From the NCBI GenBank assembly GCA_963545585.1, contig CAUUKX010000024.1, positions 1 through 23,489 on the forward strand: 23,489 bases of DNA, given 5' to 3'. The stretch is from W11650 sp963545585 (GTDB lineage: Bacteria > Bacillota > Clostridia > Lachnospirales > Vallitaleaceae). This document shows, in pieces, positions 7,922-15,660 of the stretch. Positions within the stretch are counted from its first letter, which is position 1; each line of letters begins with the position of its first letter. Below the pieces are notes generated by a model. It was given only the letters and a program-made list of their open reading frames with translations. It did not search any database and had not been told where the DNA came from. The position numbers and the translations under genes were made by a program.

Positions 7922-7974
7922 TATCATTTTTAAAATTTGATGATACAGAGGTCATGCAGTTTTGAGATAGATGG

Positions 7975-8082
7975 TCGTAATTCGCTTTCAGCAAATTATG
8001 AGTGCAGGCGGCGATGTATTGATATTTCCTATAAAAGCAAACTTTATGTTTGGATTATCCGTTAATACCTGCTTGCCGGAAC
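7975..8082. repeat. Worn copy of the family B inverted-repeat element
   Basis: The left part TAATTCGCT-TTC-AGCAAATTA (about 7978-7998) is the counterpart of the perfect hairpin at 22-52, with one mismatch. GTATTGATA follows, then AAAGCAAACTTT. The right end, TTAATACCTGCTTGCCGGAAC (about 8062-8082), is close to the right ends of the copies at 9-226 and 13671-13817. The left terminal repeat is not recognisable. It sits between the divergent promoters of the metal module. Confidence 0.55.
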
Positions 8083-8095
8083 GGTAACAAAGTAT

Positions 8096-8123
8096 TTGAC
8101 ACCGATAACATTTGATGTATAAT
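8096..8123 (+). promoter_or_regulatory. Promoter of the ArsR-type regulator gene
   Basis: TTGACA (8096-8101) and TATAAT (8118-8123) are both perfect sigma-A boxes, spaced 16 nt apart. The transcript would start near 8130, just ahead of a small inverted-repeat element at 8133-8209. Confidence 0.8.
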
Positions 8124-8132
8124 CAAGCTATT

Positions 8133-8209
8133 AACTCAGTTTCCTATCTTTGCCAAAGGCAGGTCATGTGCCTGCATAAAAAGGGGAGCTTTGGATAGGG
8201 AAAGCTGAG
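8133..8209 (+). repeat. 77-bp inverted-repeat element in the regulator leader
   Basis: The ends AACTCAGTTTCCTATC and GATAGGGAAAGCTGAG are near-complementary (one base missing in each of two runs). An inner stem GCAGG/CCTGC lies at about 8159-8174. The end sequence is the same kind as at 7598-7612 (GAAAGCTGAGTT), and the inner AGGTC-TG-GCCTGCAT part resembles 2159-2181. It would lie in the 5' untranslated region of the regulator mRNA and fold as a long hairpin. Confidence 0.6.
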
Positions 8210-8239
8210 CAATCAATCTTAAACGCAGGAGTATTTATA

Positions 8240-8608
8240 ATGAAAGAAATAAAATTACCTCACCAGCATCATTCTGAGGAAGAAAATAGGGCGATTCTTG
8301 AAAAGATACCTGATGAAAAGACGATTTCTGCGGTAGCAGATGCAATGAAGCATCTTGGGGACCCGACGCGTCTTCGTATCTTCTGGCTGCTTTGCCATAC
8401 GGAAGAATGTGTAATTGATATTGCGGCGCTGGTTTCCATGTCATCGCCGGCGGTATCGCATCATCTTCGTATTTTAAAGACAGCCGGGCTGGCATCTGTC
8501 CGCCGTGACGGCAAAGAAGTGTATTACAAAGCGGTTGATTCTCCGATGGTTCGTCAGCTTCATGATACCATTGAAGAAATTGCCGAAATTCATTGCCCCG
8601 GAAAATAA
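8240..8608 (+). CDS. ArsR/SmtB-family metal-responsive repressor
   Basis: Dimeric winged-helix repressor, 122 residues, predicted to release DNA when it binds metal. The helix-turn-helix runs through SMSSPAVSHHLRILKTAGL (about residues 66-84), with the wing at RRDGKEVYYKA. Helix 3 reads EECVIDIA. Cys57 and Asp60 match the Cys and Asp of the SmtB/ZiaR alpha-3N site (ELCVGDL), and a His-rich N-terminal arm (H8, H10, H11) could supply the other ligands. The alpha-5 site is not conserved: Pro102 occupies the place of a ligand His. CAGGAG (8226-8231) precedes ATG 8240. It is divergent from the HMA-ATPase genes, the usual place for their zinc or cadmium sensor. It could sense lead or another metal. 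Confidence 0.9.
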   Translation: MKEIKLPHQHHSEEENRAILEKIPDEKTISAVADAMKHLGDPTRLRIFWLLCHTEECVIDIAALVSMSSPAVSHHLRILKTAGLASVRRDGKEVYYKAVDSPMVRQLHDTIEEIAEIHCPGK

Positions 8609-9786
8609 TGGGTGATTTTAAGGGATGGAACGAAGAAAAAATGTCGATTTTAACTGCACCGAATTATGCACCGGCCGTGCGCCGTGCGTTTGAAAATTTA
8701 ATAGAAAAGAATCAGAACCGGCAAACGGAACAGTACGGTAAACCTTATATTGTGACGGATTGGGACAATACCGCCATTATTTTTGACTCGCAGCAAAGTC
8801 TGTTTCTGTATCAGGCGGAAAACTTATGTTATCGTCTGACACCAGAGCGCTTGGCTGAGGTGATTGCTATGGAGCTGACCCCGGCACAGAAAGCGGCAAC
8901 GGAAGAACTGCGCCGTGATATCGCCGGGTTTTACCGAGAACTGTACAGCCGCTGCGAAGGACTGGGCGGCAGTGAGCCGCTGGCGGCGGTACAAAAAAGT
9001 TCAGCACATGCGGCTTTTGTGCAGGCGATGGCTTGCCTTTATAAATATCCGTTTGGGTATGTTGCTGAGTGCTGCCGGATTGTTTATTTGTTCGCAGGCT
9101 ATACCATAGCGGAAGTAAAGCGTCTGACGGAAGAAAGCATTGCCCGGGAGCAGCAGATTGAGCCGGAGCGCCGGGTCTATCGTTATACGGCAGACGGGCA
9201 GACGCTGACAGCGGCTTATTATGTGGGGCTGCGTTTTGTGCCAGAGCAGGCCGAGTTTTTTCATAAGTGCATGGAGAATGGGATTGACGTTTATGTGTGC
9301 AGCGCTTCACATGAAGCGGTTGTTCAGGTTCATGCCGCCCGGTACGGGATTCCGCCGGAAAATGTGCTGGCGTTGGCGGTCGATATGGATGACAGCGGGA
9401 AAATAGCTGCGCGCATAAAAGCGGGAGTGCCGATGCCGATTAAAGCAGGTAAGACGGAGGCGATTCGCCGCTGCCTTTTGCCGAAACATGGCCGGGAGCC
9501 GCTGTTGGTGATGGGCGACAGCATAGGCGATGTGGCGATGCTGACCGCCTTTTCGGCGCAGGGGCTGGCAACAAATACCCGGCATTTGCCGTCCGTTTTA
9601 GCGGCGTGGCGAGAGGCGGGACGAAAAGAGGAAGAACTCCTGATTCAAGGCCGGGATGAAATCCGGGGCGAGTTTAGGGATGGCAGTGAAAGCGTGTTTT
9701 GCCATCCGTGTAATTTGCAAGCCGGAGTTAGCTTGGTTGCTTTGCCCTCTAAAAATTTAGATGGTTTCGTGCCAAGAGATAAATAG
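8608..9786 (+). CDS. HAD-superfamily phosphatase, coupled to the metal regulator
   Basis: Predicted cytosolic phosphohydrolase, 392 residues. Motif I is DWDNT (nucleophile Asp51 and acid/base Asp53). Motif II lies in VYVCSAS. A Lys in IKAGKTEAIRR is the likely motif III residue, and motif IV is MGDSIGDVAML. This combination resembles the phosphoserine/phosphorylcholine phosphatase branch; the substrate cannot be read from the sequence. A helical cap lies between motifs I and II (about residues 65-205). No signal peptide is seen. ATG 8608 overlaps the TAA of the ArsR gene (TAATG), suggesting translational coupling. ATG 8641, 11 nt after AAGGGATGG, is the alternative, and an in-frame ATG at 8593 is less likely. 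Its place in the metal operon is unusual. Confidence 0.85.
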   Translation: MGDFKGWNEEKMSILTAPNYAPAVRRAFENLIEKNQNRQTEQYGKPYIVTDWDNTAIIFDSQQSLFLYQAENLCYRLTPERLAEVIAMELTPAQKAATEELRRDIAGFYRELYSRCEGLGGSEPLAAVQKSSAHAAFVQAMACLYKYPFGYVAECCRIVYLFAGYTIAEVKRLTEESIAREQQIEPERRVYRYTADGQTLTAAYYVGLRFVPEQAEFFHKCMENGIDVYVCSASHEAVVQVHAARYGIPPENVLALAVDMDDSGKIAARIKAGVPMPIKAGKTEAIRRCLLPKHGREPLLVMGDSIGDVAMLTAFSAQGLATNTRHLPSVLAAWREAGRKEEELLIQGRDEIRGEFRDGSESVFCHPCNLQAGVSLVALPSKNLDGFVPRDK

Positions 9787-9885
9787 CCGAAAGCAGGGAA
9801 GTTAAACTACTGGAATGTCAAAAAAATCCTCGTGAAAAATAAGGCAGGCATTAAGAATTTTTTAAAACCACAACAAGACCGGATT

Positions 9886-9955
9886 GAAGTGCTACGCACT
9901 TCTGTCCGGGCGGGCAGCCTGCCTTAAAAAGACTGCCCGGAAGAACATAGGAAAG
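9886..9955 (+). repeat. Hairpin repeat, family A
   Basis: Hairpin GAAGTGC-TAC-GCACTTC (9886-9902) is followed by TGTCCGGGCGGGCAGCCTGCC, then TTAAAAAGACTGCCCGG and GAACATAGGAAAGTTGA. The order and spacing match the right half of the 7430-7612 copy. It lies between the HAD gene and the glycogen phosphorylase promoter. The rest of the spacer from 9787 shows no further feature. Confidence 0.68.
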
Positions 9956-9967
9956 TTGAAATTATGC

Positions 9968-9997
9968 TTGCTAATTTTTGGAGCGTTGTGATATACT
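9968..9997 (+). promoter_or_regulatory. Promoter of the glycogen phosphorylase gene
   Basis: TTGCTA (9968-9973) and TATACT (9992-9997) are separated by 18 nt, close to sigma-A consensus and about 40 nt ahead of the chosen start codon. Confidence 0.6.
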
Positions 9998-10038
9998 GTG
10001 CTTAGAATATATTGATAAGATTCTTACGGAGGAAAAGA

Positions 10039-12507
10039 ATGGATCGATTAACCGTAACTAAGGAAAGTTTTAAACAGGCAATATTCGAGAATATCAAGAA
10101 CCTTTTCAGAACGACAATCGACGATGTGACGGAGCAGCAGCTGTTTCAGGCAGTGGCTTATTCGGTCAGGGACATTATTGTAGACGAATGGATTGCGACC
10201 CACAGAACATATGAGGCAGAAGACGCTAAAATTGTATACTATATGTCAATGGAATTTTTAATGGGACGGGCACTGGGCAACAATATCATCAATCTGTGCT
10301 GCGACAAGGTCGTGCGCGAGGTTTTGGATGAGTTGGGCTTTGATTTGAATGTGCTGGAAGACCAAGAACCGGATGCGGGTCTTGGTAATGGCGGCTTGGG
10401 GCGTTTAGCTGCCTGCTTTTTGGACTCGCTGGCTAGCTTGGAATATCCGGCTTATGGCTGCGGTATCCGTTATCGCTACGGTATTTTTGAGCAGAAAATT
10501 ATTGATGGCTATCAGGTAGAAAAACCGGACGAATGGCTGAAGAACGGGAATCCCTTTGAAATTCGCCGACCGGAGTACGGTGTTGAAGTCAAGTTCGGCG
10601 GCAATGTCCGCATGGCCAAACAGGAAAACGGCAAGGAAAAGTTTGTTCAGGAAAACTATCAGTCAGTCATGGCCATTCCCTATGACGTGCCGATTGTCGG
10701 TTACAACAACAGTACGATTAATACGCTCCGGCTGTGGGATGCCGAAGCGGTACACAGCTTTGATTTGGAAATGTTTGACCGGGGTGAATACAATAAGGCC
10801 AGAGAAGCGCAAAACTTGGCCAGAACGATTGTTGAAGTCCTTTACCCGAATGACAACCATGTTCAGGGCAAAGAGTTGCGCCTGAAACAGCAGTATTTCT
10901 TTATTTCCGCAACCTTGCAGACAGCGGTCAATAAGTTTAAGAAACGGCATAGTGATTTTAAGTTGCTGCCAAGCAAGGTAACCTTCCATATCAACGATAC
11001 TCACCCGTCATTAGCTGTGCCGGAACTGATGCGGATTTTGGTTGATGAAGAGGGCTTGGAATGGGCAGAGGCCTGGGCGATTGTTACCCAGTGCTGCGCT
11101 TATACCAACCATACCATTATGAGCGAAGCGCTTGAGAAATGGCCGATTGAGATTTTTAGCCGCCTGCTGCCGCGGATTTATCAGATTGTGGAAGAAATTA
11201 ACCGCCGCTTCTGTGCGCAGGTGATTGATAAGTTCGGTGATGACGGCCAGCTGCTTAGAAGAATGGCAATCGTTGCGGACGGTCAGGTTAAGATGGCGCA
11301 TTTGGCTATTGTCGGCAGTTATTCGGTCAACGGCGTGGCCAGACTCCATACCGAGATTTTGAAAAACGAGGCACTCAAAGATTTTTATGCCATGTATCCG
11401 GAAAAGTTTAACAACAAGACCAACGGCATTACGCAAAGACGTTTCCTGCTGCACGGCAACCCGAAGCTGGCCGAATGGATCACCGACAAGATCGGCGGTG
11501 GTTGGGTCATGGACTTGCCGCATTTAAAAAAGCTGATGGATTATGTGGGGGACGAACAGGCGCTCAAGGAATTTAGCCGGATTAAATACGAAAACAAGGA
11601 AAGATTGGCCAAATATATTAAAGAGCATAATAATGTTGAGGTTGATCCCCGCTCTATTTTTGATGTTCAGGTTAAGCGTCTGCACGAGTACAAGAGACAG
11701 CTGATGCTGGCGCTGTATATTATGCATTTGTATAACTGCCTGCGCGATAATCCGCATCTGGATATTATGCCGCGTACCTTTATTATGGGTGCAAAAGCGG
11801 CGCCGGGCTATCATCGGGCCAAGAAGATTATAAAACTGATTAACAGCATCGGCGATGTGATTAATAATGACCCGAGCATCAACAACAAGCTGAAAGTTGT
11901 TTTTATTGAAAACTATAATGTGTCCAACGCGGAAATCATTTTTGCGGCGGCCGATGTGTCGGAGCAGATTTCAACGGCATCTAAGGAAGCATCCGGTACC
12001 GGCAACATGAAGTTTATGCTTAACGGTGCGGTAACGCTGGGTACTATGGACGGAGCTAATATTGAGATTGTTGAAGAAGCCGGAGCGGACAATGCCTTTA
12101 TTTTCGGTATGAGCAGTGATGAAGTTATTCGTTTGCAGCATGAGGGCAGCTATGACCCGTGGGAGATTTATAATTCCAATCAGGAAATCAGACGGGTGGT
12201 TATGCAGCTGATTAATGGCTTCTATTCGCCGGAAAATCCGGAGCTGTTCCGGGAAATTTATGACTCGCTCCTTAACGGCGGTGGCGAACCAGCAGATCAA
12301 TACTTTATTTTAAGAGATTTGCCCAGCTATATTGAAGCGCAGGCCAGAGTGGATAAGGAGTTCCGCAACGCTGGTGAATGGGCGAAGAAAACCTTAATCA
12401 ATACGGCGAACGCCGGCAAGTTTTCTTCGGACAGAACGATTGAAGAATATGCTCAGGAAATTTGGCATTTGAAAAAGGTGAAAGTTAGAATTCCAGGAGA
12501 GGAATAG
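10039..12507 (+). CDS. glgP: Glycogen/starch/maltodextrin phosphorylase
   Basis: Pyridoxal-phosphate enzyme that releases glucose 1-phosphate from alpha-1,4-glucan chains using inorganic phosphate. Hallmarks in order are YYMSMEFLMGRALGNN, DAGLGNGGLGRLAACFLDS, CGIRYRYGIFEQ, FHINDTHPSLA, KTNGITQRRFLL, VKRLHEYKRQ, and the PLP segment EASGTGNMKFMLNGAVTLGT, with Lys658 as the Schiff-base lysine. The 822-residue length is normal. The frame is open from a TTG at 10012, but ATG 10039 sits after CGGAGG (10027-10032) and is the better start. No glycogen-synthesis gene is adjacent, so it is a solitary phosphorylase locus. Glucan substrate preference cannot be read here. Confidence 0.97.
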   Translation: MDRLTVTKESFKQAIFENIKNLFRTTIDDVTEQQLFQAVAYSVRDIIVDEWIATHRTYEAEDAKIVYYMSMEFLMGRALGNNIINLCCDKVVREVLDELGFDLNVLEDQEPDAGLGNGGLGRLAACFLDSLASLEYPAYGCGIRYRYGIFEQKIIDGYQVEKPDEWLKNGNPFEIRRPEYGVEVKFGGNVRMAKQENGKEKFVQENYQSVMAIPYDVPIVGYNNSTINTLRLWDAEAVHSFDLEMFDRGEYNKAREAQNLARTIVEVLYPNDNHVQGKELRLKQQYFFISATLQTAVNKFKKRHSDFKLLPSKVTFHINDTHPSLAVPELMRILVDEEGLEWAEAWAIVTQCCAYTNHTIMSEALEKWPIEIFSRLLPRIYQIVEEINRRFCAQVIDKFGDDGQLLRRMAIVADGQVKMAHLAIVGSYSVNGVARLHTEILKNEALKDFYAMYPEKFNNKTNGITQRRFLLHGNPKLAEWITDKIGGGWVMDLPHLKKLMDYVGDEQALKEFSRIKYENKERLAKYIKEHNNVEVDPRSIFDVQVKRLHEYKRQLMLALYIMHLYNCLRDNPHLDIMPRTFIMGAKAAPGYHRAKKIIKLINSIGDVINNDPSINNKLKVVFIENYNVSNAEIIFAAADVSEQISTASKEASGTGNMKFMLNGAVTLGTMDGANIEIVEEAGADNAFIFGMSSDEVIRLQHEGSYDPWEIYNSNQEIRRVVMQLINGFYSPENPELFREIYDSLLNGGGEPADQYFILRDLPSYIEAQARVDKEFRNAGEWAKKTLINTANAGKFSSDRTIEEYAQEIWHLKKVKVRIPGEE

Positions 12508-12591
12508 TCCCAAGGGTAAGATTTGACAGCAGGATAAAAGGAAGGACGAAAGCGGCTCTGGCAGGGGGCGCTGTGGCAAAGAGAGGTAAAA

Positions 12592-13578
12592 ATGTTTAAT
12601 TCAGATTTGGGAATTGATTTGGGAACGGCCAATGTGATCGTATACATCAGTGGGAAAGGGGTTGTTTTAAGAGAACCTTCGGTCGTTGCCTTTGATAAAA
12701 ATACCAATAAGATTTTGGCGGTCGGCAGCGAAGCCCGGCATATGCTGGGACGGACGCCGGGACATATTGTAGCGGTGCGGCCGCTTCGGGAAGGTGTGAT
12801 TTCCGATTACACAGTTACAGAAAAGATGTTGAAATATTTTATCGCAAAAGCTGTGGGCAGAAGGATACGTAAGCCTCACATTACGGTTTGTGTCCCCAGC
12901 GGCGTAACCGAAGTAGAAAAAAAAGCAGTGGAGGATGCTACCTATGATGCCGGTGCCCGCAAGGTTCGGGTGATTGAAGAACCGATTGCGGCAGCAATTG
13001 GTGCGGGAATTGATATTAGTAAGCCCTATGGCAGCATGGTGGTGGATATCGGCGGCGGTACAACCGATGTGGCCGTGATTTCACTGGGCGGTGCGGTGGT
13101 ATCGACTTCGCTTAAAATTGCAGGGGATAATTTTGATGAGGCGATTATTCGGTATATGCGCAAAAAACATAATCTGCTGATTGGCGAAAGAACAGCCGAG
13201 GATATTAAAATCAATATCGGTACGGCTTTTGAGCGGCCAGAGCCGTTGGAGATAGATGTCAAGGGTCGGAATCTGGTCACGGGTCTGCCCAAGACGGTGG
13301 TGGTCAACAGCGAAGAAACCGCCGAAGCGCTCAAAGAAACGACTTCTTCAATTGTGGATATTGTTCATTCAGTATTGGAGAAAACGCCGCCGGAATTGGC
13401 GGCCGATATTGCCGAGCGTGGCATTGTCCTGACCGGTGGCGGCAGTATGCTGCATGGTTTGGATTCGCTGATTCAGTCCAAGACGAATATTAATGTTGTT
13501 GCGGCGGATGATCCGTTGAGCTGTGTAGCGATTGGCACTGGTAAATATGTAGATTATTTGGCTAAACATTCGTACTGA
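12592..13578 (+). CDS. mbl: MreB-like actin homologue, probably Mbl
   Basis: Bacterial actin that polymerises at the inner face of the membrane and guides elongation of the cell wall, setting rod shape. At 328 residues it has normal length. The actin-fold nucleotide motifs are present: phosphate 1 (GIDLGTANVIVY), phosphate 2 (VVDIGGGTTDVAVISLGG), the MreB signature VIEEPIAAAIGAG, and the adenosine motif GIVLTGGGSMLHGLD. I name it Mbl from synteny: in Bacillus the mbl gene is followed by the flagellar rod genes flhO and flhP, and here flgF- and flgG-like genes follow. Sequence alone does not separate Mbl from MreB or MreBH. It starts 84 nt after glgP, with GAGAGGT before the ATG. Confidence 0.93.
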   Translation: MFNSDLGIDLGTANVIVYISGKGVVLREPSVVAFDKNTNKILAVGSEARHMLGRTPGHIVAVRPLREGVISDYTVTEKMLKYFIAKAVGRRIRKPHITVCVPSGVTEVEKKAVEDATYDAGARKVRVIEEPIAAAIGAGIDISKPYGSMVVDIGGGTTDVAVISLGGAVVSTSLKIAGDNFDEAIIRYMRKKHNLLIGERTAEDIKINIGTAFERPEPLEIDVKGRNLVTGLPKTVVVNSEETAEALKETTSSIVDIVHSVLEKTPPELAADIAERGIVLTGGGSMLHGLDSLIQSKTNINVVAADDPLSCVAIGTGKYVDYLAKHSY

Positions 13579-13604
13579 TGCGGAGCTTAGGAAGACCGGG
13601 TGTG

Positions 13605-13817
13605 GCGTTAAGCAAGTAGGTATTGATACATGATACTTCCCGGTCGTAGTGCATTTGAGTATTAGGTGCAGTTCAGGCAAGCCATTCGCACTTCGCCGAA
13701 AAGACTTTCGTCGAAGTGCTCATGTATTGCGTTAAGCAAATGGATATTGATACATGATACTTCCCGAGAAAGCAAGCTTTCCGGTCGTATCATGTATCAA
13801 TATTCGCTTGCCTGAAC
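13605..13817. repeat. Family B inverted-repeat element with an adjoining partial copy
   Basis: A full copy runs 13671-13817 with perfect 12-bp inverted ends, GTTCAGGCAAGC (13671-13682) and GCTTGCCTGAAC (13806-13817). It contains a hairpin with arms GCACTTCG-C-CGAAA and TTTCG-T-CGAAGTGC (13688-13719, one mismatch), then GCGTTAAGCAAA and the long inverted pair around ATTGATACATGATAC and GTATCATGTATCAAT. Upstream, 13605-13642 repeats the GCGTTAAGCAA...GATACTTCC half in direct orientation, as if a second element had been partly deleted. It fills most of the spacer between mbl and the flagellar genes. Confidence 0.75.
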
Positions 13818-13843
13818 TGGGAACAAATTTCTCAAAAAAAGGT

Positions 13844-13870
13844 TAAATTATTATTAGAAAATGTCGATAT
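13844..13870 (+). promoter_or_regulatory. Sigma-D (sigma-28) type flagellar promoter
   Basis: TAAA (13844-13847), 15 nt, then GTCGATAT (13863-13870). The Bacillus sigma-D consensus is TAAA-N15-GCCGATAT, so only one base differs. It lies about 155 nt upstream of the flgF-like start, in the right orientation, and just outside the repeat element. The stretch from 13871 to 14026 has no other clear feature. Confidence 0.75.
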
Positions 13871-14026
13871 AAATTTAAGTTGGATTATAAAATTGTTTTT
13901 CAGGCCGGACGGAGGGATTGTTGCGGCTGGAAAGGCAGTCAGACCGGTTTTATTTACGAGAATTGTTGAATGCAGGCGGAACCGGAAAACAGGAACCATG
14001 ATTTGTGGCAATGAAAAGGGGTAGCT

Positions 14027-14794
14027 ATGTTTAGAGGACTTTATACTGCTTATACCGGGATGCGGGTGCAGCAGGATGTGATGAATGTCGTCAGCAATAA
14101 CTTGGCCAATGTTGATACGGCAGGCTTTAAAAAAGACAAGTTAGGCATTCGTTCATTTAAAGAGGTTTTGGCGATTAAGCAAAACGATCCGGATTTGACC
14201 AGCCGCAGTCGGATTGGAAAAATGAATCTGGGGGTTACTTCCAGTGTGGTTTATACCAGTTTTGACCAAGGGTCGCTGAAAAATACGGAGCGCAAGTTGG
14301 ATATTGCCTTAGAAGGCAAGGGGATGTTTGTGGTCGGCAAACGTCAGGCAGACGGCAGCTTTAAAGAGTATTTTACTCGGGATGGCGGCTTGGCGGTTAA
14401 TCACTTGGGGCAGCTGATGACTAAAAATGGGGAGTATGTTTTAGGTGAAAATGGAATTATTACTGCGCCGCATGGCAAATTCAATATCAGCCAGACCGGC
14501 AATGTATACAGCGAACAAAATGAATTTATTGATAAGCTGCGCCTGACTTCATTTGCTGATTTTTCTGAGCTGCGTAAGGTTGGCGATAATTTGTACACGG
14601 CAACGGAGCGAGCGGAGCAGAAAGCATTTAACGGTGTAATTGCACAAGGCTTTTTGGAAACAAGCAATGTCAATACCGTACAGGAAATGGTGGAAATGAT
14701 TAGCGTAATGCGTGCATACGAAAGCAATCAGAAAGTTTTGACTACTTTTGATTCGACCATGGAAAAAGCGGCGACTGAAGTAGGCAGAGTATAA
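14027..14794 (+). CDS. flgF: Flagellar basal-body rod protein, FlgF/FlhO type
   Basis: Structural protein of the flagellar rod, exported by the flagellar type III system. The N-terminal rod domain contains MFRGLYTAYTGMRVQQDVMNVVSNNLANVDTAGFKKD (shown in pieces: MFRGLYTAYTGM, SNNLANVDTAGFKK). The central D1-type region contains LDIALEGKGMFVV. The C-terminal Flg_bbr_C segment is GFLETSNVNTVQEMVEMI and MRAYESNQKVLTTFD. At 255 residues it fits FlgF/FlhO. There is no Sec signal, as expected. It is first in a three-gene operon with flgG and a FlgJ-like gene and follows a sigma-D-type promoter. The Bacillus counterpart is called FlhO; FlgF versus FlgG assignment rests on order and length. Confidence 0.92.
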   Translation: MFRGLYTAYTGMRVQQDVMNVVSNNLANVDTAGFKKDKLGIRSFKEVLAIKQNDPDLTSRSRIGKMNLGVTSSVVYTSFDQGSLKNTERKLDIALEGKGMFVVGKRQADGSFKEYFTRDGGLAVNHLGQLMTKNGEYVLGENGIITAPHGKFNISQTGNVYSEQNEFIDKLRLTSFADFSELRKVGDNLYTATERAEQKAFNGVIAQGFLETSNVNTVQEMVEMISVMRAYESNQKVLTTFDSTMEKAATEVGRV

Positions 14795-14830
14795 GATAAG
14801 CAGCCCTGTGGCGGGCGAGGAGAAATTATT

Positions 14831-15643
14831 ATGATGAGATCATTGTGGACGGCGGCAACCGGAATGACCGCACAGCAATTGCAAGTGGACACCATTGCCA
14901 ACAATCTGGCGAATATTAATACGGTTGGCTTTAAAAGGGAACGGATTGAGTTCAAATCTTTGATTTATGAAAATTTAAGAGAAGCGACTGCTAATGACCG
15001 GGGCGACGGCAAGCCGGTTAATTTGCTGGCTGGACATGGCGTACGGCCGGTGGCGACATCTAAGAGCTTTACGCAGGGTAATATTGAAAGAACCGATAAT
15101 CCGCTGGATGTTGGGATTGAGGGTGATGGTTTTTATGTGGTTCAGCTGCCGAACGGTGAGCGCCGCTATACCAAGGATGGAACGCTGAAATTGTCTTTGG
15201 CTGAGGAAGGCTTGATGATTACCAATGCGGAAGGTTATCCGGTTTTGGATACAGAAGATCAGCCGATTCGTCTACCTAGGGATACTTATTTGGCGAATAT
15301 TTCAGTGTCCGAAAACGGGGCACTCAGCTATAAGCGAAATGGTACCAATGAGGATTTGGGGGTTCGCTTTCAGTTAGTGCAGTTTAATAATCCTTTGGGA
15401 CTGAAATCTGTCGGCGGCACACTGTTTGATACAACCGCTGCTTCTGGTGAGCCTTTAAAAGAAACGGAAAATGAGGGTTTGAAGAAAAGCCGTTTTATGC
15501 AGGGCACCTTGGAGCGTTCCAATGTAAATGCGGTCGATGAAATGGTTAATTTAATCGTGGCACAGAGAGCGTATGAGATTAACTCAAAAGCAATTCAAAC
15601 TTCCGATGATATGCTTGGGATGGCCAATCAGTTAAAGAGATAA
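14831..15643 (+). CDS. flgG: Flagellar distal rod protein, FlgG/FlhP type
   Basis: Builds the distal rod that passes to the hook. At 270 residues it has typical FlgG length. The N-terminus reads MMRSLWTAATGMTAQQLQVD and contains IANNLANINTVGFKRERIEF. The middle has GNIERTDNPLDVGIEGDGFYVV, and the end has GTLERSNVNAVDEMVNLIVAQRAYE, followed by SKAIQTSDDMLGMANQL, which is diagnostic of FlgG-type proteins. GAGGAG (14817-14822) precedes two adjacent ATGs; the first at 14831 is taken. It lies 36 nt after flgF and 17 nt before the next gene, so is almost certainly cotranscribed. Confidence 0.94.
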   Translation: MMRSLWTAATGMTAQQLQVDTIANNLANINTVGFKRERIEFKSLIYENLREATANDRGDGKPVNLLAGHGVRPVATSKSFTQGNIERTDNPLDVGIEGDGFYVVQLPNGERRYTKDGTLKLSLAEEGLMITNAEGYPVLDTEDQPIRLPRDTYLANISVSENGALSYKRNGTNEDLGVRFQLVQFNNPLGLKSVGGTLFDTTAASGEPLKETENEGLKKSRFMQGTLERSNVNAVDEMVNLIVAQRAYEINSKAIQTSDDMLGMANQLKR

Positions 15644-15660
15644 GCCTGAGGAGAAAATAA

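Noticed and set aside
10012..10038. TTG start for glycogen phosphorylase at 10012
   Set aside because: ATG 10039 directly follows CGGAGG, and the extra nine residues include the Shine-Dalgarno itself.
12525..12591. Separate promoter for mbl starting at TTTGACAG near 12522
   Set aside because: No convincing -10 stands 16-18 nt downstream, so I did not call it.
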